Translations under genes and position numbers: made by a program
The notes under the pieces: model-generated
Told to the model about the DNA's origin: nothing
Seen by the model: the letters and a program-made list of their open reading frames with translations, nothing else
The model's database searches: none
Assembly: GCA_030613285.1 (NCBI GenBank)
Contig: JAUWME010000067.1
Location: forward strand, 1 to 8,628
Length of the DNA: 8,628 bases
Reading direction: 5' to 3'
DNA from: Candidatus Zymogenus sp.
GTDB lineage: Bacteria; Desulfobacterota; Zymogenia; Zymogenales; Zymogenaceae
Part shown: piece after piece, positions 1 to 6,337 of the stretch
How positions within the stretch are numbered: position 1 is the first letter of the stretch
Layout of the letters: each line of letters starts with the position of its first letter

Positions 1-1836
1 GAAGTTGATGGGCTAAAACTCTTTGGGGGTGAACCCAAAGAATTTGTCGTCCCAAGAAACTCCGAAAAGCGAATCGACTGGAAGATTAAGGCAGAAGACG
101 TAGGTGACGCAAAGCTTACCGCAAAGGCTATGACCAACGAGGTATCAGACGGTATGGAGCTTACAATCCCAGTCCTTCCAAAGGGGTTGAGAGTTCGGGA
201 AAACAAAATGGGTGAGATACTCAAAGATTCGGGAGATGTCAAGGTTACGTTTGACAAGCCTGTGGATGCCGTTAAGAACTCATCGGAGCTTAAAATTGAC
301 ATTTCACCAACCCTTGTAAACACGATGGTAGCCGCCATACCCTATCTGGTCGGCTACCCATATGGGTGAAACGAGCAGGTAATGGCAAGGTTCTTGCCAT
401 CTGTTATGGTCAGCTCGGTTCTGAATAAACTTGAACTCTCATATCCAAGCATTGAAAAAGACCTCCCAAAATATATCAACAGCGGGCTTATGGTCCTCTA
501 TAAACGCCAGCACGACGACAACGGCTGGGGCTGGTACGAAAACGATGAAACCACACCCTATATGACAGCCTACATCCTCTACGGCCTCATTGAAGCTGAC
601 AGGATTCTTCCTGAAACAAACATCAACATCAAGGTGGATAAAGGCGTCATCCGGCGGGGTACGGATTCTCTCATCTCTCAGCTTCCCGAAATCGAGAAGG
701 ATTCCGAAAAAGTATATGCCCTTTACGTCCTCTCCCACACAGACAAACTAAAACTTGAGTGGCTCGATGAGATGTTCAAAAAGCGGGATAAACTCACCGC
801 CATTTCAAAGGCGATGCTTTTGTTGGCCTACGAAAAAATGGAAGTGGAAGACAAGGCGAAGACCCTTTATGATATGCTCATGGCTGAAAAAATCGAGGAG
901 AATGGGTATGTTCACTGGGGATACGCCGGAGAGGATTTCTACTGGTGGCAGTGGGAGGCAGACGAGCTTGAGACAACCGCCTATGTCCTTCGGGTCATGG
1001 CGCATCGAGACCTCAACAATCCCCTTATCTCAAAAGCCATCCGCTGGTTGATAATAAACCGCACAGGAAACTACTGGCGTTCCACAAAGGCCTCTGGAAA
1101 AATCATCTATGCGTTTAGCGATTATTTGTCTCGAACCGATGAGATGAACCCAAACTACCTGTTTACATTAAAACTCAATGGTAAGGAGCTGAAAAAGCTC
1201 AAAGTTACAAAGAAGAACCTCCTTGAAGGGTTTAGTGTCATTACGATAAAGGATGAGGATATCAAATCCGGGATAAACACAATTGAGATAAAAAAGGATG
1301 GCCCCGGAACCCTCTACTATTCCGCAACATTCACATATTTTTCCGACAGGGGGGATATCAGCCCTGAAGATTCCGGGTTTAAGGTGGAAAGGCGGTACTA
1401 CCTCCTTAAAAAACAGGTAGAGGATAACAAACTCATTTATGTCAAAAGTCCCCTCACCGGCCCTGTCAAAAGCGGTGATGAAATTCTCGTGGAGTTGGAG
1501 GTTTCAGGCGACAAGAAATACAACTATTTTCTCCTCGAAGATTATTTTCCGTCCGGCTGTGAGCCGATAAAGGACGACAAGCACTACCATATTCAGGGCG
1601 ATGATTTTTACTCCGGTCATTATCGATACTGGTATGCGGGTCGGGAGTTCAGAGACGAGATGGTTGGAATTTCCCTTAGAAATTTCCGAAAGGAGCAATA
1701 CACCTTCAAGTATCTTCTAAGGGCGCAGATTCCCGGTATCTTTGAGGTGATGCCGGCCAAGGCCTACCTGATGTATTACCCGGCGCTATCAGGCCGTACA
1801 GGGAACAGGGAACTTGTAATCAATGAGGCCCAATAA
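1..1836 (+). CDS. Bacterial alpha-2-macroglobulin, C-terminal part, with in-frame TGA read as selenocysteine (5' partial)
   Basis: Periplasmic protease-trapping / envelope defence protein of the A2M family, which normally carries a Cys-Gln thioester in the CxEQ motif that covalently captures attacking proteases. The frame is open from base 1. Window residues 1-100 match the A2M domain before the thioester (for example MELTIPVLPKGLRV). Residues 114-126 read YLVGYPYG-[TGA]-NEQ, so the TGA at 367-369 replaces the thioester Cys (residue 123) and the partner Gln126 is intact. The same frame runs on through the alpha-helical thioester domain (DETTPYMTAYILYGL, ADELETTAYVLRVM, ending near YWRSTKASGKIIYAFSDYL) and then the C-terminal beta domains (to residue 611, stop TAA). 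Family knowledge places such proteins next to PBPs, as here. I read the TGA as Sec because of the hairpin just downstream. The alternatives are a null mutation or a sequencing error. The N-terminal signal peptide and MG domains lie outside the window. Treating ATG 382 as a gene start would wrongly split the protein. Confidence 0.85.
374..405 (+). promoter_or_regulatory. Putative bacterial SECIS element for the TGA at 367-369
   Basis: The sequence forms a hairpin directly downstream of the in-frame TGA. ATGGCAAG (382-389) pairs perfectly with CTTGCCAT (393-400) around the three-base loop GTT, so the apex reads G-GUU-C. Below it, CAG (376-378) pairs with CTG (401-403), leaving GTA (379-381) bulged on the 5' side, including U380. 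G375-U404 and A374-U405 can extend the stem. The GGU at the apex lies 20-22 bases after the TGA. By memory the GGU in the E. coli fdhF SECIS lies at about 19-21, also with a bulged U under the upper stem. A short loop with G in its first position fits the published bacterial SECIS consensus. The predicted role is binding of SelB-GTP-Sec-tRNA to recode the UGA. No folding energy was computed. Confidence 0.75.
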
Positions 1837-1928
1837 ACTCAATAACGGTGTCACGGTTGTTTTTGCCACGGTTTTTTTTGATATTGGGGTTAAATCGTAA
1901 TGATGTGAGAAAAAGTGAAAATCCCTTT

Positions 1929-3044
1929 ATGGTTAAAACAGTCAAAATAGTTAGAATGATTAAATTAATTAAATTGGGGGGGAGGGGCTGTCAAGCCCTC
2001 CTCCCTCTTTTATTAATCATCTCGCTTTTTGGGCTTTTGGGATGCAATGGCAAAAGCGATGCCGAGTTCGAGCGCGAGATGGACATCGCCCTTTACAAGG
2101 CGGCAAAAAGGGGGCTTGGCAAAGTAAAGGGGGCGGTCATCGTTACAGACCCCAGAAACGGAAGGATTAGGGCCGTAGTTAAAAGAGATGCGTCAATCCT
2201 AAAACCCTACCCCCCCGGCTCCCTAGTCAAACTGGTTACGGTGTGGGCGGGGCTTGAAAGGGGGCATATTACCCCCGATGCAATATACGAATGCAAGGGC
2301 ACAACAATCCTCTCTAATCGAAATTTCACCTGCTGGTTGCACAAGGGCCACGGAAATCTTAACCTCGTGAAGGCCATCTCCAATTCCTGTAACATCTATT
2401 TTTATAACCTCGCAGAGGAAATCGGCAGCGATCCCACCTACAAGGGACTCAAAGCTCTCGGTTTCGGTGAAGTTATGGGGATAGACCTTGTCGGCACCGA
2501 TTACCTTTATGGGGTGGAAATCCCCGGCACCCTGCTCCTTCCAAATACTCTCTATCTCCACGATTACGTCATTGGAGATACAGACAACATCACGGCAAGC
2601 CCCCTTCAGGTGATAACCTATCTCTCGGCATTGGTAAACGGCGGTAATATTTTTTTGCCGGGGATAATATCAACAGCCTCAAAGGCTACAGAAGAGGAAA
2701 TATCGGTCTTCACCCCAAAGGTGGTTTGCCACATCAATGTTTCCCGCTCCGAAAGCATCATTAAGCAGGGGATGTTTGAATCTGTAAAATTTGGAACAGG
2801 AAGGGGGGCGAGGGTCGATGAATTTAACGATATGGAGATCATTGGGAAAACCGGCACCGGCGGTTTTGTCGGCGCAGAAAAGGCAACTCACGGCTGGTTT
2901 TTGGGATTTGCCCCCAAGGAAAGGCCAGAGATTGGGGTATTGGTATTTATCTACAGGGGGACTGGGGGCGAGGATGCGGCGCCTGTGGCCAGAGAGATTT
3001 TCAAGACCTACTTCGGGATTGATAGCGACGATAGGGAAAATTAA
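1929..3044 (+). CDS. PBP2-like penicillin-binding transpeptidase, lipoprotein
   Basis: Predicted D,D-transpeptidase that crosslinks peptidoglycan in the periplasm, anchored by a lipid. Numbering from the upstream GTG at 1848, the active-site SxxK is S125-L-V-K128, the second motif is S180-C-N182 and the third is K334-T-G336. A C149-x(12)-C162-W...KGHG segment and a late SPLQVITYLSALVNGG are typical of the PBP2/FtsI transpeptidase fold. No glycosyltransferase or dimerisation domain is present, so it is a short, transpeptidase-only form. A basic, then hydrophobic stretch ends in the lipobox LLGC (Cys66). The start is uncertain. GTG 1848 would put 65 residues before the Cys, which is too long for a lipoprotein signal, so ATG 1929 (38-residue signal) or ATG 1956 (29-residue signal) is likelier. 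None has a good ribosome site. It lies 92 bases after the A2M gene and 12 bases before the next gene's likely start, suggesting one operon. The A2M-PBP pairing parallels yfhM-pbpC of E. coli. Confidence 0.85.
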   Translation: MVKTVKIVRMIKLIKLGGRGCQALLPLLLIISLFGLLGCNGKSDAEFEREMDIALYKAAKRGLGKVKGAVIVTDPRNGRIRAVVKRDASILKPYPPGSLVKLVTVWAGLERGHITPDAIYECKGTTILSNRNFTCWLHKGHGNLNLVKAISNSCNIYFYNLAEEIGSDPTYKGLKALGFGEVMGIDLVGTDYLYGVEIPGTLLLPNTLYLHDYVIGDTDNITASPLQVITYLSALVNGGNIFLPGIISTASKATEEEISVFTPKVVCHINVSRSESIIKQGMFESVKFGTGRGARVDEFNDMEIIGKTGTGGFVGAEKATHGWFLGFAPKERPEIGVLVFIYRGTGGEDAAPVAREIFKTYFGIDSDDREN

Positions 3045-3056
3045 GGGGTGAACCTT

Positions 3057-3755
3057 GTGATGACAAAAAGATGCGTTATTTTTGTGGCGATTGTATTGGG
3101 GTGTTTCTTCCTCCTCTTTCCAAGCGCGGGATTTTCCCAAGGATTGGAATTTCGGCAGAGCCAGACAAGGCATTTTACAATCCATTTTGGAGAGGCGTTG
3201 ACGACGGTAGAGCTTCGGCAACTTAAGGATGGTCTGGAGGATGCCCACAAAGATATTTCAAAAAAGATGGGGGAGATAATTGGAACCTCGGTGGGTGTTG
3301 GGGGTGCCATCGATGTGGTGATATTTAAAACAACTGGAGATTTTACCTTCCACACCGGCCTCCCTTGGTGGTCTGCGTCAGCTTTCCATAGCGGTTCCAT
3401 CTACCTCCAGCCGATACGGCTTTTAAAAAGCCGCGGGATATTAACCGAGATTATTCGACACGAGGTAGCCTTGGTTTTTGTGGGCAAGTTGTCGGGAAAA
3501 AATAGTCCCCCAGTATGGCTTGCCGAGGGACTTGCTGTTTATTTTTCGGGAGAGATTGACAGGTTGAAATCCCGGCTTGAGGGCAAAAGGCCCAAAATCT
3601 TGGGACGAGAGGATATCGATGCCTTGCTTTTAAACAGGGAAGATATTGACAAGAACCGCTGGGGCTACGTCATTGCCTTTGATGCGGTGCTTGAGATGAT
3701 TGACGATGGGAGGGGAAAGGAGATACATCCGCTTTTGTTGGGCAGTGTGGATTGA
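3057..3755 (+). CDS. Secreted MA-type (gluzincin-like) peptidase homologue with degenerate zinc site
   Basis: Exported protein resembling the peptidase-MA-like family. The start is GTG 3057 or ATG 3060, because AAGGGG at 3043-3048 is well spaced for either; GTG 3048 overlaps that site. A Sec signal peptide (VIFVAIVLGCFFLLF, probable cleavage after the SAGFS region) begins the protein. The family core is visible: RQSQTRHFTIHF near the start of the mature protein, the metal-site helix EIIRHEVALVFVGKLSG, and PPVWLAEGLAVYFSGE, which supplies the distal Glu ligand. The expected HExxH reads HEVAL (codons 3459-3473), so the second zinc-binding His is Leu. The protein may therefore be catalytically dead or bind metal poorly. 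The end (GYVIAFDAVLEMIDDGRG, then about 12 residues) is close to where the domain normally finishes. The TGA stop is followed in frame by TAA six bases on. Operon position after A2M and PBP suggests a cell-envelope role. The substrate is unknown. Confidence 0.7.
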   Translation: MMTKRCVIFVAIVLGCFFLLFPSAGFSQGLEFRQSQTRHFTIHFGEALTTVELRQLKDGLEDAHKDISKKMGEIIGTSVGVGGAIDVVIFKTTGDFTFHTGLPWWSASAFHSGSIYLQPIRLLKSRGILTEIIRHEVALVFVGKLSGKNSPPVWLAEGLAVYFSGEIDRLKSRLEGKRPKILGREDIDALLLNREDIDKNRWGYVIAFDAVLEMIDDGRGKEIHPLLLGSVD

Positions 3756-3761
3756 ATTATT

Positions 3762-3818
3762 TAAAGTCAATCTAAAGTCAATTTAGTATTGATTTAAACA
3801 TGATTTAAACATGATTTT
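3762..3818 (+). repeat. Two sets of 11-bp tandem direct repeats in AT-rich spacer
   Basis: The 177-base gap between the peptidase homologue and the lipoprotein gene carries TAAAGTCAAT(C/T) twice in tandem (3762-3772, 3773-3783). After six bases comes TGATTTAAACA twice plus a partial third copy (3790-3800, 3801-3811, 3812-3818). Both sets have an 11-bp period, close to one helical turn. TCAAT (3778-3782) and ATTGA (3788-3792) also form an inverted repeat around TTAGT. This could be a set of helically phased binding sites or a bent-DNA segment upstream of the lipoprotein promoter. The regulator, if any, is unknown. Confidence 0.6.
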
Positions 3819-3860
3819 ATCCTTGTTATTCAACCAAAAAGCGTGATAGAAATTGTAAAG

Positions 3861-3890
3861 GCTGATATTGAAATGCAACATCAATTTTTT
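3861..3890 (+). terminator. Weak candidate Rho-independent terminator after the A2M-PBP-peptidase unit
   Basis: TGATATTG (3863-3870) pairs with CAACATCA (3876-3883), with one A-C mismatch, around the loop AAATG, and is followed at once by ATTTTTT. The stem is AT-rich and therefore weak. The T-run and the position between two genes favour a terminator, but chance in AT-rich DNA is possible. Confidence 0.3.
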
Positions 3891-3899
3891 ATAAAAAGT

Positions 3900-3927
3900 A
3901 CTTTTTAGAGAAAACTTTTTAGAGATA
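3900..3927 (+). repeat. 14-bp tandem duplication just upstream of the lipoprotein start
   Basis: ACTTTTTAGAGAAA (3900-3913) is followed directly by ACTTTTTAGAGATA (3914-3927), ending five bases before the ATG at 3933. It brings TAGAGA, the only weak Shine-Dalgarno-like sequence here, twice. It may be a slippage duplication that affects translation initiation. Confidence 0.55.
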
Positions 3928-3932
3928 ATATT

Positions 3933-4526
3933 ATGAAAAGAAATTTGTTATTTACGATAATGGTTACACTTTCACTTCTTGTGATAATTTCTGGCTGTGA
4001 CCTCATCGGGAAACGTACAGAAAAAGGGAGTGAATCAGGCCCAGATTCCGGGCCCACAGCTGCAAAGCCCGATTCGACGGAATTATCCACCACCGGCCCC
4101 GCCAAAATACTTACGTGTTGTACGATAACCAACTTTAAGGTGGGGATAATAACGAAAGAGGCAAACGGCGAGATAACCGTAAATGAGGTCAAAGAGATAC
4201 CTTATGTGCCGGGGACGTATATCGGTGTAAAGTTCAACTACGAAAGCAAGACCGGTAAACCAATAGAGTATTTTGAGGAGGAGTTCTTCCCAGAGGCCCC
4301 CCTCTATTGGGAGGAGATTGCAACGAAAAACTACAAAGTATTCATAGAGGAAAAGCGCGCCGAGTACACCTCAATGTTGCCGCCAAAGACCGAGGACAAC
4401 AGTTTTGTCAGCTACTGGATTTTAAAGCCATCAGGAGACCCCATTGGAAAGTGGGTCTGGGATATCTATTTTGACAGGGAATACTTCACCACCGTAGTTT
4501 TCAACGTTGTCCCTGCCAAAAAATAG
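3933..4526 (+). CDS. Small lipoprotein of unknown function
   Basis: A 197-residue protein I do not recognise. It starts with a clear lipoprotein signal (KR at 2-3, hydrophobic core, lipobox IISGC with Cys22). Asp23 follows the Cys; in E. coli an Asp at this position keeps lipoproteins in the inner membrane, but that rule may not hold in this organism. A Ser/Pro/Gly-rich linker (residues about 30-58) precedes a globular part that opens with a Cys-Cys pair (TCCTITNFKVG). The end, KWVWDIYFDREYFTTVVFNV, has the alternating pattern of the last strands of a beta-sandwich, a pattern common in small envelope domains. ATG 3933 is supported by the signal peptide, although the ribosome site (TAGAGA) is weak. 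It has its own 177-base AT-rich upstream region, so it is probably transcribed separately from the A2M operon. It converges on the FecR genes. Confidence 0.8.
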   Translation: MKRNLLFTIMVTLSLLVIISGCDLIGKRTEKGSESGPDSGPTAAKPDSTELSTTGPAKILTCCTITNFKVGIITKEANGEITVNEVKEIPYVPGTYIGVKFNYESKTGKPIEYFEEEFFPEAPLYWEEIATKNYKVFIEEKRAEYTSMLPPKTEDNSFVSYWILKPSGDPIGKWVWDIYFDREYFTTVVFNVVPAKK

Positions 4527-4530
4527 GGAG

Positions 4531-4579
4531 ATTGCTCAAGTGTTTTTTTAACCGTCTCTGTTGTTGTCTCTTGGGCAAT
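4531..4579. terminator. Inverted repeat after the lipoprotein gene, possible terminator
   Basis: ATTGCTCAAG (4531-4540) pairs with CTTGGGCAAT (4570-4579) over 10 positions with one G-U wobble, enclosing a 29-base loop that contains a run of seven or more T. It begins four bases after the lipoprotein stop. The long loop and the lack of a T-run after the second arm make it a non-classical terminator, so the call is tentative. Confidence 0.3.
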
Positions 4580-4629
4580 ATTGTGTGGGAATTTCCACCG
4601 CTCCCCATTTATAATTGAGGTGATTGTGC

Positions 4630-4715
4630 CCAGTATCTGACTGACAGAAATCAACGGGAGGGGGCAATAATTTTTATTAGACCCCCATCGCCTCAAAATC
4701 ATCCCCTGATACTGG
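4630..4715. repeat. Nested inverted repeats in convergent intergenic region
   Basis: The outer arms CCAGTATC (4630-4637) and GATACTGG (4708-4715) are perfectly complementary. Inside them GGGGG (4660-4664) pairs with CCCCC (4682-4686), and within that AATAA (4666-4670) pairs with TTATT (4674-4678) around the loop TTT. The element is 86 bases long between two converging genes. It could be a bidirectional terminator/attenuator structure, a small palindromic mobile repeat or an RNA 3' structure. No target-site duplication is evident to me. Confidence 0.45.
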
Positions 4716-4767
4716 CCCCGGTTTGTGTAAACAACGCCTTTAAGCAATAAAGTGAATTCTTGTCAAA

Positions 4768-5508
4768 TCAGGGACAACCACCTCCACCTCCATTACCACC
4801 ACCAAAAAGGGATTCCAGAGTTTTGGTAATATCATTATAGGCGGTGGAAAGGGCCTTGATGAGATTTCCGGGTGGTTTGTCAGCTGGGGATGCTGGGTTT
4901 CCAGATTCAATTGTAGAGGATTTTTTCCTACCCACATTAACCGGGCTGCCAATGGGGTTTCCTGTGCTTGGATCGATGCTTAAAAATGACACAACTCCCC
5001 AGAGGACTGTGGTAGTGCTGAAACTGTTTTCTCCCACACGGTCTATAGAGAATGCCGTTCCCCTGACGCCCGCAACGGAGATGTCGGTTCTTATTTCAAA
5101 GATAGAACCGTTGGTAAGCTTCTTGACGCTTCCGTAGACCTTACCCATAACAAGTCCAACAATTGTCGAGGTTTTTTTTGCTTCCTTCCCGGATGCGCCA
5201 ATCACCGTCTCACTCGTAAAATTGGAAAGCTCAATCTCGGTCATAGGCCCAAGCTTAATGGCGTCACCGTTGAGTTTTACGATCATGGAAGATTTATCCC
5301 CAGTCTTTAGTCGGGAGCCACTACTTACGGCCATTCCCACAGACGCCTTAATCCAGTTGCCTCCTCCCTTCTCATCTACAAAACAGTCCCTGCTGACCTT
5401 GACAATCTTTCCCGTCATCTCTTTCCCAAAAGAAGCTCCAGGGGCCAAAAGGAACACTGTAACGAGAAGCGAAATAATCGCAAAGCCAGCAATTCTATTT
5501 ATTCTCAT
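4768..5508 (-). CDS. FecR-domain secreted protein, copy A
   Basis: A 246-residue exported protein with a FecR domain, a periplasmic beta-rich module. Here it has no TonB or sigma-factor context, so it is not the iron-citrate anti-sigma regulator. A Sec signal peptide (residues 1-28, ending PGASFG) is followed by the characteristic core: LKTGDKSSMIVKLNGDAIKLGP (residues 67-88, with G-D-x-S) and TDISVAGVRGTAFSI (141-155), the FecR hallmark. Cys42 (RDCF) is shared with copy B. The C-terminus is glycine-rich and ends Cys-Pro. The start is decided by an excellent ribosome site, AAGGAGG, on the minus strand about eight bases upstream of the ATG at 5508. It is last in the minus-strand operon, 43 bases after copy B. 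A structural or ligand-sensing partner of the CHASE2 cyclase is plausible but inferred from position only. Confidence 0.85.
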   Translation of the reverse strand: MRINRIAGFAIISLLVTVFLLAPGASFGKEMTGKIVKVSRDCFVDEKGGGNWIKASVGMAVSSGSRLKTGDKSSMIVKLNGDAIKLGPMTEIELSNFTSETVIGASGKEAKKTSTIVGLVMGKVYGSVKKLTNGSIFEIRTDISVAGVRGTAFSIDRVGENSFSTTTVLWGVVSFLSIDPSTGNPIGSPVNVGRKKSSTIESGNPASPADKPPGNLIKALSTAYNDITKTLESLFGGGNGGGGGCP

Positions 5509-5551
5509 TTTATAAACCTCCTTAAAGATTTAAAACAAAGACATATTTTTA

Positions 5552-6304
5552 TCACCGATTATGTCCACTACTACCCCCCTTTTTTCGAGGATCTCCACTT
5601 GAAAGCGCCTCCAAAGCTCTTGTCATATCATTGTTGGCTGTGGAAAGGGCCCTGATAAGTTTATTGGGTGCCTTGTTTGCCGGGAATGCTGGATTTCCCG
5701 ATTCAATTGTCGAGAATTCTTTTCTCCCCACATCAACCGAATTACCGATGGGGTTTCCCGTTTTTGGGTCGATACTTGAAAATGACACAACTCCCCAGAG
5801 AACTACGGTAGTACTGAAACTGTTTTCTCCCATGCGCTCTATAGAGAAAACCGTTCCCCTCACACCGGCAGTGGAAATGTCGGTTCTTATCTCAAAGACA
5901 GAGCCGTCGGTAAGGTTTTTGACGCTTCCATAAACCTTGCCCATAACAAGCCCGATAATCGTCGAGGTCTTGTCTCTTTCCCATCCAGAGCCACCACTGG
6001 CTTCCTCACTTGTAAAATCGGAGAGTTCAATCTCAGTCATTGGCCCAAGTTTAATAAGGTTTCTTTTTAGCTTAATGATCATGGTGGATTTATCGCCCGT
6101 CTTAAGTTTTGACCCGCTTCTTATGTTAATCCCATTTACCGCTTTAATCCAGTTGCCAGTTCCTTCCTCTGTTACAAAACAGTCCCTGTTAGTCTTGAGA
6201 ATCTGCCCAATCAGCTCTCCCTCAAATGAATTGCCGGGTACCTGAAGCAACGCTGTAACGAGAAGTAAAATAAGCGTAAAACCAAAAAATTTATTTACTC
6301 TCAT
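5552..6304 (-). CDS. FecR-domain secreted protein, copy B
   Basis: A 250-residue paralogue of the next gene downstream. A gap-free hand alignment of the first 240 residues gives roughly two-thirds identity, rising to about 34 of 40 over residues 141-180 (TDISTAGVRGTVFSIER onwards). It has a signal peptide (ending near PGNSF), the shared Cys42, the GDKST...IKLGP motif and the AGVRGT FecR signature. The tail differs: residues after about 235 are basic/Ser-Gly (KKGGSSGHNR) instead of the Gly-Cys-Pro end of copy A. GAGGT precedes the ATG at 6304, and the leader closely resembles that of copy A, so the duplication included the ribosome site. TGA is followed at once by TAA. It lies 33 bases downstream of the cyclase gene and is probably co-transcribed with it. 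Confidence 0.85.
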   Translation of the reverse strand: MRVNKFFGFTLILLLVTALLQVPGNSFEGELIGQILKTNRDCFVTEEGTGNWIKAVNGINIRSGSKLKTGDKSTMIIKLKRNLIKLGPMTEIELSDFTSEEASGGSGWERDKTSTIIGLVMGKVYGSVKNLTDGSVFEIRTDISTAGVRGTVFSIERMGENSFSTTVVLWGVVSFSSIDPKTGNPIGNSVDVGRKEFSTIESGNPAFPANKAPNKLIRALSTANNDMTRALEALSSGDPRKKGGSSGHNR

Positions 6305-6337
6305 TTTTAAACCTCACTAAAGATTTAAAAGGAACAA

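Noticed and set aside
367..369. TGA as a general sense codon (Trp or Gly recoding)
   Set aside because: No other conserved gene in the window contains an in-frame TGA. TGA ends the peptidase homologue and both FecR proteins where the families would be expected to end, and TGG is used for Trp. The single internal TGA falls exactly at a catalytic Cys.
382..1836. A separate gene starting at ATG 382
   Set aside because: The frame is identical to that of the upstream A2M segment, and the first residues (VMARFLPSVMV after NEQ) are the middle of the thioester domain. The ATG lies within the hairpin, and its nearest Shine-Dalgarno-like bases are poorly spaced. It is the continuation of the A2M after the TGA.
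1841..1881. Rho-independent terminator between A2M and PBP suggested by T-runs
   Set aside because: T-runs are present, but I could not find a stable stem before them: AACGGTG and CACGGTT do not pair properly. Close spacing of the genes favours one transcript.
2679..3248. 189-residue minus-strand open frame opposite the PBP and peptidase genes
   Set aside because: It lies across two well-supported plus-strand genes, has no recognisable domain, and its composition is what an antisense shadow would give.
4466..4747. 93-residue minus-strand open frame in the convergent intergenic region
   Set aside because: It overlaps the end of the lipoprotein gene and runs through the palindromic element. 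It has no ribosome site and no family resemblance.
4702..4776. Second selenoprotein: copy A FecR ending Cys-Pro-TGA with about 25 further open codons
   Set aside because: The extension has no recognisable homology and the paralogue has no such extension. The only nearby hairpin (CTTTA/TAAAG) is weak and its loop does not begin with G. TGA is best read as a normal stop.
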